A stretch of DNA of 64,000 bases from Liolophura sinensis. Lineage: Eukaryota; Mollusca; Polyplacophora; Chitonida; Chitonidae. Location of the stretch: NCBI RefSeq assembly GCF_032854445.1, contig NC_088305.1, positions 26,002,628 to 26,066,627 on the forward strand, read 5' to 3'. Positions 10,973 to 23,172 of the stretch are shown here, piece after piece. Below the pieces are notes generated by a model. It had not been told where the DNA came from. It worked only from the letters and a program-made list of their open reading frames with translations, and ran no database searches. How positions within the stretch are numbered: position 1 is the first letter of the stretch; every line of letters begins with the position of its first letter. Made by a program: the position numbers and the translations under genes.

Positions 10973-11100
10973 TTATTTATTTATTTGATTGGTATTTTAC
11001 GCCGTACTCAAGAATATTTCACTTATACGACGGCGGCCAGCATTATGGTGGGTGGAAACTGGGCAGAGCCGGAGAGGAAGCCAGCATGAGCTGGACTTAA
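10973..11100 (-). repeat. SINE family A, 3' part
   Basis: Read on the plus strand it runs from the reversed AAATA tail through GGTATTTTACGCCGTACTC, CACTTATACGACGGCGG and AGCATTATGGTGGG to GCCAGCATGAGCTGG. From 11,101 to 11,500 only AT-rich sequence is seen. Confidence 0.85.
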
Positions 11101-11499
11101 AAGAAAAGAACACACTGATACAGCCTATACGTTAAATGAAAGAGCTATACTTAAGATTAAATAAAATATCTCTGTATGCATGTATATAATAGATATAAAA
11201 ATATATCAGCGAAAACTTTATAAAATGTAAAAAAAAATTAGAATTCCACACAGTTTGTTTAACTCTTTCATTTAAGGTATAGGTTGTATGAATGTGTTCT
11301 TTGCTTTTCAGCTGAACTTTAGGTCACACGGGTTTTAACCCTGATTATCCTATCTCCACATCTACTGACTCAGTTGCAATATATATATCAGTGAAGAATT
11401 AATCGAAAATAAATGGTTATTTTCCGTGGAAATATTTGGATAGATTTTATTTAAACAAACTAATGTTGATGCACAATCATATACTCTGAAAACAGAGGC

Positions 11500-12013
11500 T
11501 CTAACAGATTCGGTCGATTAAAGCATTGGTTTCACCGCAAAGGATTCGACCCCTGACTAATGAGCTCAAAGACTGGAAACAGTTTCTTGCTGCTTCGTCT
11601 GCAACCTGGAGTCAGGGGGTTTGTCAGGCGCATGTACCAAAAGGGAAAGGTAATATTCCTCAGTGGGGCGTAAAACACCGATCAAATAAAATAAAATAAA
11701 TATAGCGAAAGTTGGTCGGTCATTTAGGCAAGTCTGGTTTCCCCCAAGTCACTTATCTGACTATCATATATTAAGTGAAAAATACTTTTGGAATACAGCC
11801 CTTAAATACAAATAGGCCCCGTGGCAGAAGAACTTCCCACCAATGTGATCACTGTGAGTTCAAAATCCACCTTATCATGGCTGCTTTTCTCTCCGGTGGT
11901 ACGTGAGTATATCTTTCAGCAACCCGCGGATGGTCGTGGGTTCCTGTCACCATAATATCGTATAAGTGAAACAATTTTGAGTACGGTGTAAAACTTCAAT
12001 CAAATAAATAAAT
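11500..12013 (+). repeat. Two decayed SINE copies in series
   Basis: The first (about 11,500-11,700) ends in GGGGCGTAAAACACCGATC plus AAATA repeats but has a different body. The second (about 11,815-12,013) is a diverged family A copy with GGATGGTCGTGGGTTC, CGTATAAGTGAAACA and an AAATA tail. Confidence 0.6.
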
Positions 12014-12076
12014 ACCGATCAAACAAAAGGAAACATATCTTAGTCAGTTATGGAGAAACATGGCGTTCGACATGAA

Positions 12077-12082
12077 TTTATT
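12077..12082 (-). other. Polyadenylation signal, BTB gene 2
   Basis: AATAAA on the minus strand, about 250 bases beyond the TAA/TGA-side end of the minus-strand BTB gene. Confidence 0.5.
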
Positions 12083-12330
12083 CTTAACAAGAATAATAAC
12101 AAAACTTTAAACAACCGTATCACATATTGAGAAAGCACAAAATGAGCTGCAACAATGATCAGGTAGCACTATAGGGACTCTGGTAATCTTGCCTCTTTGT
12201 TATGCCGGTTTGGTACCAGTAAGAAAAGAACATATTTCCATGGTGGGAAGAACTGTCAAACAGTAGCAGGTTTACATATAACCTGTTTAGCGAGCTCCGA
12301 GTCGGTATAGAGTTTTGAGAATATAACTCC

Positions 12331-12786
12331 TCACAGCATACAGCTCTCTTTACACGATGTGTAGCCACTATCCGTGGATGAAGCCGAGTCGGAGCAAACA
12401 GAAGACATAGACGATTTCCTGAATGAAAGTCCACTTGACACTGGCCGACTGCGGGATTCCATAAGGGCTTCGGCGGAGTCTTGTGCCAACGTTTTAGCAT
12501 CTCCAGCCTGATGGGAGCAGATTGGAGTAACCTCTTCCAGAAGTTTCGACAGTGGAATCTCCAAAAGATTGATGTTGGGCGTGAAAGATTTCAGTACGTC
12601 TCTCATCACTACCAGATCACCGTTGCAGTGTCGTTTGCTCCACTTCAAGGCGGCGTCCCATTTCGTTTCTGCTGAGGCACGTGCGATCGGTCTGGCCAAA
12701 AGTGACAAGGCAACGTCTTTTGGAAGGTTTGCAAACTCTTGAACTTTAAAGACATCTTCTGCGTATCTGTCCAGGAAGGCGAATAT
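12331..12786 (-). CDS. BTB gene 2 exon 5 (BACK and Ser-rich tail)
   Basis: The acceptor is TTGTTTGCAG. It encodes IFAFLDRYAEDVF through the BACK-like helices to a Ser-rich tail (SSMSSVCSDSASSTDSGYTS) and the stop. Confidence 0.9.
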   Translation of the reverse strand: MFAFLDRYAEDVFKVQEFANLPKDVALSLLARPIARASAETKWDAALKWSKRHCNGDLVVMRDVLKSFTPNINLLEIPLSKLLEEVTPICSHQAGDAKTLAQDSAEALMESRSRPVSSGLSFRKSSMSSVCSDSASSTDSGYTSCKESCML

Positions 12787-15700
12787 CTGCAAACAAAATA
12801 TATCAGTCATACATAAGCATTGTTTCCACAAACTCAGATGTACGCTGCTTCAAAATGAAAGCATGTATATATCAAATATCTGTTTTTGGCCTATATACAC
12901 ACTGAGGTGTGTATATAGGCCTATATATATATACCAACACTTATTTCACCACAGGTCGCAAAGGTCACCTTCACAAAACTTCGTAAATACTTTCTTATTG
13001 TTAATTAGCTTTTCTTTTAAATTACATTGTTACGTCATAAAGGACGACAAAATCGTGCGATGTTGTTCATGATACGACATTATATTTTTCATAAATCTTG
13101 TTCATAATTATAGTTCTGGCCGTACGTGGGAAGGTCTGCCAGCAACCTGAGAATGGTCGTGGGATTCCAGCAAGCTCGGCTCGGTTTCCTCCTACAATAA
13201 TGCTGGTGTCGAATAAGCGAAATATTCTTGAGTACGGCATAAAAAATACCAAATGACATAAATAAATAAACATAATTATGAAACAAGAATGTTTAATGCC
13301 TTACCTCGCTCAAGACATCTTTTGTGCATTTGAAGTGAGTCTGTTGTAGCGTTGTCATGTATAGAGGCAGGACAGACTGAACGTTGATGAAGCTACGGGC
13401 AAACTGGAAACAGGCTATTCTGAGGTCGTCCACGCCGTAAGTGTCTGCAGCGTTCATGACACCTAAAACAGAAAATATTAAAACATGTATATACATGTAT
13501 TTTTCCTTATTTTAATTTAATCCGTACTCAATAATACTTCACCAGATCTGTTAACCAATATTCATTTATTTATACGCCTGAGTTTTACGCCTTAGTCAGG
13601 CTAGTTCAAGTATACGACAGTTGTCAGCATTACTGGAGTATATGGAGGGAGGAAACCAGACAGATCCCGAGGGAAACTAACGATCATTCTTATGTTTCGT
13701 GTTAGTAGGGCAAAGCCATCTTATATATTGTACTCTATGTACACGTATGTGCAAACCCTGAGGTGTGAATAAATTTGACCAGTTAAATCGCCTATTTTAG
13801 TGTGCTACGGATTTTCTCACGATATGCCACTGATAACACCCTATCGTTTCCATCCAATAACAACCTCGCATACGTTAAACAATGAACTCTGCTATGTAAG
13901 GATTTGGGGGCAGGCAAAGGATTCCAGAGTGATATTTGTCTAATTTCTTACACACATAACAACTTTTTTAAACTATATTTCCAGGAGTGCAAACACTAGG
14001 TTTGTGTTAGAAAAATAGGTAGTTTAGTAGTGAAGTATAACGTATATATGTCATAAGATTTTTATTTCTACTTGGAACGCAAAGTGAAAACTATCAGGCC
14101 AGGTGTGGTAGAAAAGAAATACCACCAGTTCTGTACCTCAAACCTTGCCGACAGGAAACGTGTACTATTACTTACTGCGCAATAATGGGTAAAACCCACC
14201 CACTTATATATGAGTCCCAACCCTCTACGATTCGATTATATAATACAGTATAGTATTGCGTAGAAACGTTTTAAATGTATGCGATATATTCTAAGCATCA
14301 AAGGACGACGCGAAAGTATCATTGCCGAAATCTGTGATAAGTCCCTCATTAACAGCAAGACTGGGTGTACAACACAGGTATATCGTCCCAAGCAGTTGAA
14401 TGACGAGATCTGTGCACTATTGGTGTTTAACCCTGACAAAATGCCATACAGTATGCCACATACACACTGTTGAACAAAACTTTGGGGCCCAGACAAAGCT
14501 ACAATTGCCCCAGAGATTAACAGATAGCCCTCGTGGTAAATACTTACCGATAACATTGGAGATGTCGACACTGACAGTTCCGCTCTGGAGGAAGAGAACA
14601 ATACGGTTAAAGATACTGGGCTCAAAATCAGGCACCTCGATGGTCAGGGGTCCCGCCGGCGGCAGGCTGCCGTGACCATTGGTTGTCTTGAATCCTTTGC
14701 CGGTCTTTCGCTTTCTTAGAAAATTCAGCAGTTTGTTACTTCTCTTTTTCGGAGTCGGTTTCAGTTCAGTAATTTTTTTCTCCTCGGCCAAGATCAGATT
14801 GTAAAAAGCCCTTAAATGAAGAATGGTACGTGTGATTGTTAATAAGGAAGAAAAGTAACCGATGTTTAGACTGGATGACATTTGGGAATGGCCAATAATA
14901 GTCAGATGCAGATGGAGAAATATCGCTGCTGTATGCAAGAATCTGTTAATCCAAGAAACACAACAAAGCAAATGAAAACACAGGGGAGAAGCTTGTATTT
15001 ATCTACTATGTTTTACTGATTCATCATTTTATACCTGGAACTGAGTGTTTATTAGCTCGCTTGTGCCACTTTGCACCCTGGTTCAGAATGTCATTTTGAA
15101 CTCACCTGCATCTTGTTGTAAGTATGACCTTCACCCCGTATACGGGCACTCTATCACGGCCGACGAGAAACTTTACATCGCACATGTCAGACATACCACC
15201 CATGAATTGGAGGTCGTCACAGAGCGCGCTGGTATTCTTGTAGGCCAAAAACTCTGCAGCTTCCGGGTCGGCCATTATGTCATTTAAACTCTCCATGCTG
15301 TCTGCACGCATAATCAGCGAATTTGAGACAAAATTTTCAGTCCTTACAAAGCTCAAATCAAGTGATGAGCCTACAATCAATCAAAAAGTGCTGTTAGGAA
15401 TATTTATTGTTAATTTGCAAAAAATACCTTATGAGCGATCCTAAAAGAATAACATCACATTAAATACAATAAAATTAACGTCAGGTGAAAAATGAGCGCA
15501 ATTGTGTAACTGTTTTAAGTTTTGTAGAAATAGGCCATTTCGGTAACATTGTACTTCAAAAGTTCACGCCTATATATTCGTAAAGATTTATACTCTGTTA
15601 AACAATATGAAAAGTACGTCAGTCTTTTTCCTCTTAGCTTAGATTACTTCCTGATGTGAGAATAGTTACAATGCTTAATTTCGTTACTACGTTCAAATTT

Positions 15701-15873
15701 CATAATGTGGAAAACATTTCATCTGTCAAAACCCTAACATCTATTGAAAGTTTATGGATTGATATAGATGCGAAAAAAGATTATGTGATGGTATACTTAC
15801 TGCTTGAACATGAAGACAAGATGGAATCGTCCAGATTTAAGGTTGAATGAGATAATCTGTAATCCATTTTCAT
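12331..15873 (-). CDS. BTB/BACK protein gene 2, intact (5 exons, 404 aa)
   Basis: Join 15873-15801, 15370-15106, 14810-14548, 13462-13305 and 12786-12331: 1215 nt, 405 codons including the stop, with good GT-AG junctions and phases 1, 2, 1, 0. Residues about 70-200 form a BTB/POZ domain (MCDVKFLVGRDRVPVYGVK, IEVPDFEPSIF, MNAADTYGVDDLRIACFQFA). Residues about 254-340 resemble a BACK region (ASAETKWDAALKWS). The last 40 residues are very serine-rich and contain DSGYTS. A lysine/arginine-rich insert (KKRSNKLLNFLRKRKTGKG) splits the BTB domain. The family resemblance is to Drosophila serine-enriched protein, stated from memory. The likely role is a cytosolic BTB adaptor; the partner is unknown. 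The start ATG (15873) begins MKMDYRL; a second ATG follows two codons later. Two BTB paralogues lie tail-to-tail, 5.9 kb apart. Confidence 0.88.
12888..12921. repeat. Perfect 15-bp hairpin
   Basis: GGCCTATATACACAC and its exact reverse complement flank a TGAG loop. It lies in intron 4 of BTB gene 2, about 100 bases from the exon 5 acceptor. Confidence 0.9.
13112..13272 (+). repeat. SINE family A, 5'-truncated
   Basis: GGCCGTACGTGGGAAGGTCT through AATGGTCGTGGG, AAATATTCTTGAGTACGGCA and an AAATA tail. It lies in intron 4 of BTB gene 2, antisense to it. Confidence 0.8.
13305..13462 (-). CDS. BTB gene 2 exon 4
   Basis: The acceptor is TTCTGTTTTAG and the donor GAG|GTAAGG (phase 0). At 158 nt it equals the length of the gene 1 exon. 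Confidence 0.9.
13558..13690 (-). repeat. SINE-like element, variant of family A
   Basis: The TTTATTTATACGCCTGAG, AAGTATACGACAGTTGTCAG and GGAGGGAGGAAACC order mimics family A with a different core. Intron 3 of BTB gene 2 beyond it (13,691-14,547) holds nothing recognised. Confidence 0.5.
14548..14810 (-). CDS. BTB gene 2 exon 3
   Basis: The acceptor is CATTTAAG and the donor ATCG|GTAAGT (phase 1). It encodes AFYNLILAEEKK, a basic insert, then IEVPDFEPSIFNRIVLFL. Confidence 0.9.
15106..15370 (-). CDS. BTB gene 2 exon 2
   Basis: The acceptor is TTGATTGTAG and the donor TGCAG|GTGAGT (phase 2). The exon covers a linker (ADSMESLNDIMADPEAAEF) and the first BTB strands and helix (MCDVKFLVG, YGVKVILTTR). 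Confidence 0.9.
15801..15873 (-). CDS. BTB gene 2 exon 1
   Basis: The short exon reads MKMDYRLSHSTLNLDDSIL, serine-rich, and ends at AAGCA|GTAAGT in phase 1. Joined to exon 2 it gives S-SSLDLSF. An upstream minus-strand TATTTAAA near 16,005-16,015 could be the TATA element. Confidence 0.75.
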
Positions 15874-18298
15874 AAATTGGAATCAGTCAACTAAATTTCT
15901 CCGTTCTGCTATATCTCCTGTTTAAAGTGTAGACTCGGTGGTTGGTTGATGTGTCTTCTTGGAGAGCGATCTGGGAATGATCTTATTCCCCACACACCGA
16001 TCCGCTTTTTAAATAGACGGATGGGATTAAATATCGCTCAGGGCCTGGCACAGCTTGTGGTAGTAGCAAATTACCGTGACGGAGCTGAAAAGTAAAGCTC
16101 AATAATGTGAGACTGAGCTCTTAAAGATCTCAACAATGGCTGTCCACTCCTCCGGGCCTCTCGGCCAATCAGGCCACGTTTTACATTGTGTCAAGGGCGG
16201 CGCCGGTGGCACTTGTGAGGCACGAGACAATAGGCCTGGTGTGATCGCCCATTATTCCTTCACACTTGACCTTAGTTTTAACCCCACGGGGTAAGGAAGA
16301 CGATAGTCTCAGGGTAGGGGAGCCGCTCCAAGGCAGGTGAACTTGTCGAAACATCTCTCATCGCGCACTCACGTGTCCTTATCCAAGTTTGATTAGAAAA
16401 CAACATATACATTACTCCACTTGATGTCATTTTCTAAAAAAAAATGACATAATGATTACCTTCCATTAAGGCTTATTTTCACCATTTTGAAATGTCGCAC
16501 TAAATTTTGAAGAGACATGATTGAATATTGACTTTGGAGTTTTTATCAATGTGTCAGGTTTTAACAGACTTAAAAATTCTTAGAAGAAACCTAAAATGAC
16601 ATTAAATCTTAACCACAAACCTGGTGACGGTTGTCATTAAGATGAAATAACTATCTAGACAGCTGACCCATTTATATTCCTCATCGTTCGGTGCAATGTT
16701 TGTTCTTCTTGGGCTTCATAGAGATAACAAATGTACACTTTAAGGGTAAAGTTCCCTACATCATTTGGATATTTACATTCTTAAAAACCAGTTTTTGGAG
16801 CTGTCGTTTGCTTTGCTGGTTGGACCAATTAACTTCATTTTCATTTTATTTTGAAGAGTGGTTGTATTGCGATATATAAGTCGTTTTGACGACAAAAAAA
16901 TAAATTAATCATGAATGAATTGCACATTCAATGTTATGTTTAGTCTTCTTTAAATGAATGGTCTTAAGGAATTCAGAAAATGTTGAATTTACGCTTATTA
17001 TAAAAGTCTGTAGATAGAAAGAGATAATCGCCACATTAATCTGAGATTATCTTTGATATATGAGGCTCTGACGTTTGTCTGATCTCCGCGGCAGTCGTCA
17101 CGGTCACAGTACCGGGTATATAGACCGGACTGTATTATGCAGGGATTAATGTACGGAAGGCGCGAAAGAACAAAGTAAACAGGAAACAGACATACTTGAC
17201 TTCATTATATCAGGCACTGAGAAATGTACTTACTGTGAAATTAGTTATTCGTGGTTTGTCTTCGTCCACTTTGATGTTTAATGTTTATGTAATCTTTGTC
17301 ACAGCTGGTAAGGTTGTAGGACTTGTAATCGTCTATGGGTGAAGTCAGCCAGTGGGCTGTGGGCGAGATCAGTACTTCATGCCGCCTGTAATTAATTGTT
17401 TATCGAGATGGAAGAAAGGACAAGATGATTTCCCTTCCGCAATACACTGGATTTATTTACTTTATTCTCTTCAAATAAAGGGAATGCTAATCAATATCTG
17501 GTGTTAAAAAGATTTCTAACATTTCAATAATTTTAATTCCGCATTACTTAAAACAACTTTCTTCAATATAGTTTTCATAAGCATATCTGGCCGAAAAGTT
17601 AATTCAGTTTTCGTTATATTAGATTTTTTTTACAAAGTTTATATCTTTATTTTCATCCAGTCAGATACACACAGCTGAAGTCTGACATGCAGGATGTTCA
17701 AGCGGCTTTAACTGAATCACGTGACGCAGGTGCAACCAGCCTGGTTTTAGTTCAATGCCATGTGATTTCTAAGCATAAATAGTCATAACGAGATTACACG
17801 CCTTGGGGAAGCACGTGATCATAAGTAAAACAATAGCTTGAAAGAGTTTACAAGTATCAACGTAAATCCAACAGTCATTGCAGGTGAAAAAATGGTTCAT
17901 TTACAAAGGGGCGGTTGTCCCATTATGTTAGGCTGAGCTAATCCGGTGAGGTGTTAGAGTGATTTGTGTCTGTATATCTGCCTTATTTGGAATTATAACG
18001 TATTTCAAGGTAATCTGTTACAGGCCTATGCTCGTGTGACACACACTGATAGGTGTTCGATGACGGTATTTTCTTGCATGGGATGACAACTTCAAACATT
18101 GCGTGTCGTGTTTCAAACATGTGACTAAAAGTTTCTTCCGTAAAGGACTGAGCAGAGTATGTGTGCATATTGTATTTCAAAACAAAGAACAAATATATAA
18201 TATTTTACATTCCATGGAATTAAAACACAAGTTGATCATTGAATCAACTGGCCTGGTGTGAATAACCATAATTCGACATCACAGTCTTCACGCTGTTG

Positions 18299-18425
18299 AT
18301 TTATTTATTTATTTTATTTGATTGGTGTTTTACGCCATACTCAAGAATATTTCACTTATACGACTGCGGCCAACATATTTGTGTAAGGAAACCGACCAGA
18401 GTCCGACTGAAACCCAGGACCATGT
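18299..18425 (-). repeat. SINE family A, 3' part
   Basis: A reversed AAATA tail precedes GATTGGTGTTTTACGCC, ATTTCACTTATACGACTGCG and GGAAACCGACCAGAG. It sits at the boundary of array copies 1 and 2. Confidence 0.8.
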
Positions 18426-18799
18426 AAAGGTTGTAACGTTGTTGAGGACGGAAGGACAGGTGGTACGGTGACAATCTGAAAGGTGACAGGTGAACTTGAC
18501 GAAACAGCGCTCATCCCGTACTCACGTTTCTTTATTCAAGTTTGAATACAAAACAACATTTACATTACTTTTTTGATACTAATTTCAGACAAGTTACATA
18601 ATGGTGATGACAGACTAAGGCTCATTTTCATCCTATTGAAGTGTCGCGTTTAATTTTCGAGAAACCTAATTTACTGTTGACTTTAGAGTTTTGATCGATC
18701 TGTGACATTTTAATGACTTTATTTCTTACGTGACTGGGCGGTATGTGAGTAATGGTGTGAATAATAACGGAATGATTATGGCTGTCATTAAAAGGTTCA

Positions 18800-19015
18800 T
18801 GTTTAACTCACTAAAATATTTCACTTGTGTATGCGACGACGGCCATGCAGAACTATGATTGGAGAATATTGGACAGAACCAGGCGAACACTCACAACCGG
18901 CCGCAGCTTGCTTGCTTGCAGACCTTCACACGTACAACAGCATAAGTGGATGCCAGCGTGACCAGTGCTTGAACTCATAGTCACTGTACAGCGGCCCATA
19001 AATAAACAGAGATTT
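18800..19015 (-). repeat. SINE family A, decayed, inside array copy 2
   Basis: ATTTCACTTGTGTATGCGAC and TTGAACTCATAGTCACTG remain of the family A order. The SINE at 20,923 occupies the matching place in copy 3, and both are followed by GCCC(A/G)TAAA..AGAGAT, so insertion predates the duplication. Confidence 0.55.
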
Positions 19016-20922
19016 GAGTTCTGCACATGTAGGTATTATACTTATACGTGCTCTTATTCGATCATACGACTTCTATTTTTTTTTTTATCTTTTAAGTTTA
19101 TCTTTAAGTTTTATGTATGAAAGTAAAGTTACAGTAAATAGTAAAATGCTATAAAACGGATTAATGGAAACATTGTTAAAAGCAGATTTGGGGTTCCTTT
19201 ATTGGATAAACCGATTTTCTCTTTATTTCGAAGACATCGTTTTGTTTTAAAGTCTAAGCAGTTTACATCAACATGGAGAACACATTCAAGTGAGTGAAAA
19301 ATCGTGGGCTAGACGCACTTTTAATGTTTTGTTCTCAGGTTTGGGAACCAATTCAGTTTTTCAGGAAACTTTTTAGGAAGTTCTGACAATCACACATGTT
19401 CATGTGAATGTCAGTAGACCAGAAGAGATTATCCTCGGATTAGCTTTCGGATTATCGATGCTATAGGAGGCTGTCGTCACGGTCAAAGTACCAGATACAC
19501 TGACCGGACCTTATTATGTAAGGATTAATGTACAGAATGCGTGAAAAAGCAAAATAGACAGGAAATAGCCAGACTTGACTTCTCTATATCGTACATTAAG
19601 AAATGTACTTGCTGTAAAGTTATTCAATCATGTTTATATGTTCGGCCACTTTGATGTTTAATGTTTATGTAATCTTTGCAGTTGTGTTAGAATCCCTGTC
19701 TGTGCTTATGCCCCCATAGCGACATTAAACAAGGGACCTTGGGGTAGGTTGATTTACGTTTCCTGTTTGGCTCAAAAGATACATTCATTGAAAATGTTTT
19801 TCATAATACATGTTCGGTAAGTGTTGTGTACGAATATATACACGAATATATCCCCGAACCATAATCTGCCTTGGTCTTGAATCACTCCGAAAACACACAT
19901 CGACACACCCTAACAATTAATCATTTTCGGCTCACAAATTTTCCTTGCCTTCACCGCATAGCCTGATTCAAGATGCGCAAGTCTCAGATATACATATAAT
20001 TTCAGTGATTGCCTCTCTGAACATGCTGTTGTCAGCACCTGAAGTTTAGCTTGGAGGACGTTCACACAGCTTTAACTGCGGCACTTGAAAGGGGTGCGAA
20101 CTGCCCGATTTTAGGTCTGTGCCCTGTGAAGTATAGGCACATATAATCCGAGCTACACGGATTAGGGAAGCACGTGATCAAGGGAGAAGATAAAGTAAGA
20201 GCTTGGAATGATGTATAAGTATCAATGTAAATCCAACAGTCATTGCAGGTGACAGGTAGTTGACAGTTGACAGACAACAGAGGGGTGGGGTTATCCCATT
20301 ACGTCATGCTGGACTAATCCAGTAAGGTGTTAGTGATTTGTGTCCGCGTGTATTATGTTTTATTTGGCATTACAGCGCTTGTGGAGATTAATCGTTAGGT
20401 TTATAGTTTGTCTGACACACGTTGATAATTTTTGATCACCCCATTTTCTTTCAGGGGATGTATTCTGTATCGTGCTTCAACAATGTGATGAAATGTGAAC
20501 TCTGTTAAAGACCTTTCTGCAAAGCTGTGGACCAGTATATATTTTACCAATCGTTAGGTGGGCTGGGGCGGGGGGTGGTGGGATACTATATAGTGATAAA
20601 CTGACAGGGTACAGGCGAACCTGTCGAAACATTTCTCATCGTGTACTCACGTGCCCTTACCCACCTTTGCTTAGAAAACAACACAGACATTAATCATTTT
20701 GATACTAATTTCAGACACGTTACATACTGAAGACTGAAGATTAAGGCTTATTTTCACCCTGTTGAAATACATACTGACTGTTTTTAGATACGTGTTTTAT
20801 GTGGACTAATCGATGTGTCAGATTTTTTCACAATCGAGTCCAAATCTGTACACGGCTACTAAAGGCCCTTAATTCTTATATAACAAAACAACAGGTGGAG
20901 CGATGTGGTTTGTTTAGAGATT

Positions 20923-21190
20923 TATTTGATCGATTTATTTGATTGGTGTTTTACGTTGTACTCAAAAATAGTTCACCTCTACGACGGCGGTCAAAATTAT
21001 AGTGGGTGGAAAGTGGTCAGGGCCCGATGAAAACCCACGATCAGGATGCTTGCAGACTTTCCCGCGCACGATCAGAGAGTATACCAGCACCAGCTGGATC
21101 TGAACTCAGAGCGACCGCATTGGCAAAAGGCTTCTGAGTCAATGCCGCGCACAAGAACGCTAACCTCCCCACCATGGAGGCCCGTAAACA
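20923..21190 (-). repeat. SINE family A, near full length, inside array copy 3
   Basis: From TTTATTTGATTGGTGTTTTA through CTACGACGGCGG and the body to the reversed tRNA-like head (CTAACCTCCCCACCATGGAG). Confidence 0.8.
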
Positions 21191-21423
21191 GATAGAGATC
21201 TGTGTTCTGCGCATTGGTATACCTGTACATAATATTAACTTATTTACACGTTGTGCACTTGTGTGAAGTTATCAATCAGCTATAAGATTTTTATCTTTAA
21301 TTTCTGAGGTTTAACTTTGCTTTTCCTTGAATTTTTACGTCAGTGTTAAAGCAAAGTTACAGCGGATGGTAAATTACTCTAAAGCAGTTTGCTGCGTTGT
21401 AGGTTAATTTATAAGCTCTCTTA

Positions 21424-21589
21424 AAATAAATTGTTTGGAGCAAATGGGGGCAGTGTAATGGCCCTCTGTCAATGCATTCACTTTTATTTGATTTAATTTC
21501 AGGTGTTTTTTAAGATGCTCAAATTGACAGGTGAAGTTTGGCTTGGAGGGTGTTCACACAGGTTTGATTGGGTCAACTGATGCAGGTGC
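21424..21589 (+). repeat. Left arm of 166-bp inverted repeat
   Basis: From AAATAAATTGTTTGGAGC to GATGCAGGTGC. Its reverse complement is at 24,048-24,213 with about six mismatches, much closer than the tandem array copies are to one another. Confidence 0.9.
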
Positions 21590-22034
21590 GAACAGCCTGA
21601 TTTAGTTCCGTGTCCTGTCAGGTGCAGGCATATACAGATTAAATGAGGGTTACACGGATAAAGGAAATAAATTTTGATCAAACCAATATTTAAATCCGTT
21701 GGTGTTAGTTTTGAGTGGCAGTGCATGGTGGACAGTTATTTGATCAGACTCAACCAAGGTTTGAACACTGTTGAAGACAAATGGATGGGGTTGGTATGGA
21801 AGTCTGAGAGAGGACGGACGAACTTGAGGATGGATGGACACGGGGTGTGGTGACAATTTGAGAGAGGACCAGCGAACCAGCTGAGACATCTCTCATCGCT
21901 ACTCGCGTTTCTCATTCAAGTTTGATTAGAAAACAGAGGACACATCGCTCTAATTGATGCTGGTTTGCAAAGATGTTACAACATATAACGACCATTCATT
22001 GATGTTTCTTTTCACACTTTTGAATGCATGTATG

Positions 22035-22330
22035 TATGGTTAGGGTTTTACGTCTTACTTTTTTCTCAGTCATATGACGACGAGGAGTAATTAAGCGTGC
22101 GAGTGTGTGTATACAAACACACACACGCACACACACTTATATATATGTGCACGGAACGAGAGTCCACGCGGCCAAAGTGCTGCCATCACTGAAGTATCAT
22201 GCCGAAAACATCTGACACGACACTCCACCCGGTTATGTTATACTGACACCAGGCCAACCAGTCCTGTTTCCTTGCTCCAGACTTGCAGTGCTGATCAACA
22301 CGTCTTTGGTATCACTCGGCGCACGGTCTA
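22035..22330 (-). repeat. SINE family B, with CA microsatellite
   Basis: On the minus strand the tail reads ATTACTCCTCGTCGTC, ATATGACTGAG, then AAGACGTAAAACCC. The body shares TATACTGACAC, CAACCAGTCC and TTTCCTTGCTC with 38.1 kb. A CA/GT run lies at 22,100-22,137. Confidence 0.7.
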
Positions 22331-22889
22331 ACACTTTTGATATGTAAACTTAAATTTCTAAGATAGCAGTTTGGATATCAGAGTTTTTACCGCTTTATCA
22401 TATTTTCACACAACAGCCCATGCGCCTAATACGCTAAATTGTCACTTGACGTGTTAAATGGCGGAACTGACGAGCATATAAGACGGAAATAACGGCGGCG
22501 AATTCAGATAAAATGAATACATGACAAGGGCTGTGTCTTATGCGTGTGTTCTCGGCACTTTGAAAAAACATTTACACAAGAAAAAGAAAAAAAATATGAC
22601 ATAATAAACATCAGATATGATTATCATCCCAGTAACTTTCTGATTATTGTTGGCATAGGCGGCTCAAACATTTGCCGATCTCTCCGACTGTCGTCACGGT
22701 CACAGTACCGGACTTTATGATGTAAGGATTAATGTGCGGAAACGGCTAAAGAATAACATAAACAGGAAAAACACACACATACTTGACTTCAGTATATCGT
22801 GCATTCAGAAACATACTGTAAAGTTGTAGTTATGCTACCTTAGTGCGTGTTCACTTTGGCGTTTAATGTTGAAGTAACGTTTGTCACAT

Positions 22890-23172
22890 CTGGTAAGGAC
22901 CATGGATTAGCGCGTGTGTTGGTATCCCTGGTAAGGACCATGGATTAGTGCGTGTGTTGCTATCCCTGGTAAGGACTATGGGTTAGTGCGTGTGTTGATA
23001 TCCTTGCTACGGACCATGGATTAGTGCGTGTGTTAATATTCCTTATAATGATCATGGATTAGTGCGTGTGTTGGTATCCCTGATGATCATGGATTAGTGC
23101 GTGTGCTGATATTCCTGAAAATGATCGTGGATTAGTGCGTGTGTTGGTATCCCTGGTAAGGATCATGGATCA
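22890..23172. repeat. Minisatellite, 38-39-bp unit, about seven copies
   Basis: The unit is built on GGTAAGGACCATGGATTAG plus TGCGTGTGTTGGTATCCCT. It starts directly after module M2 of array copy 4. Confidence 0.9.
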
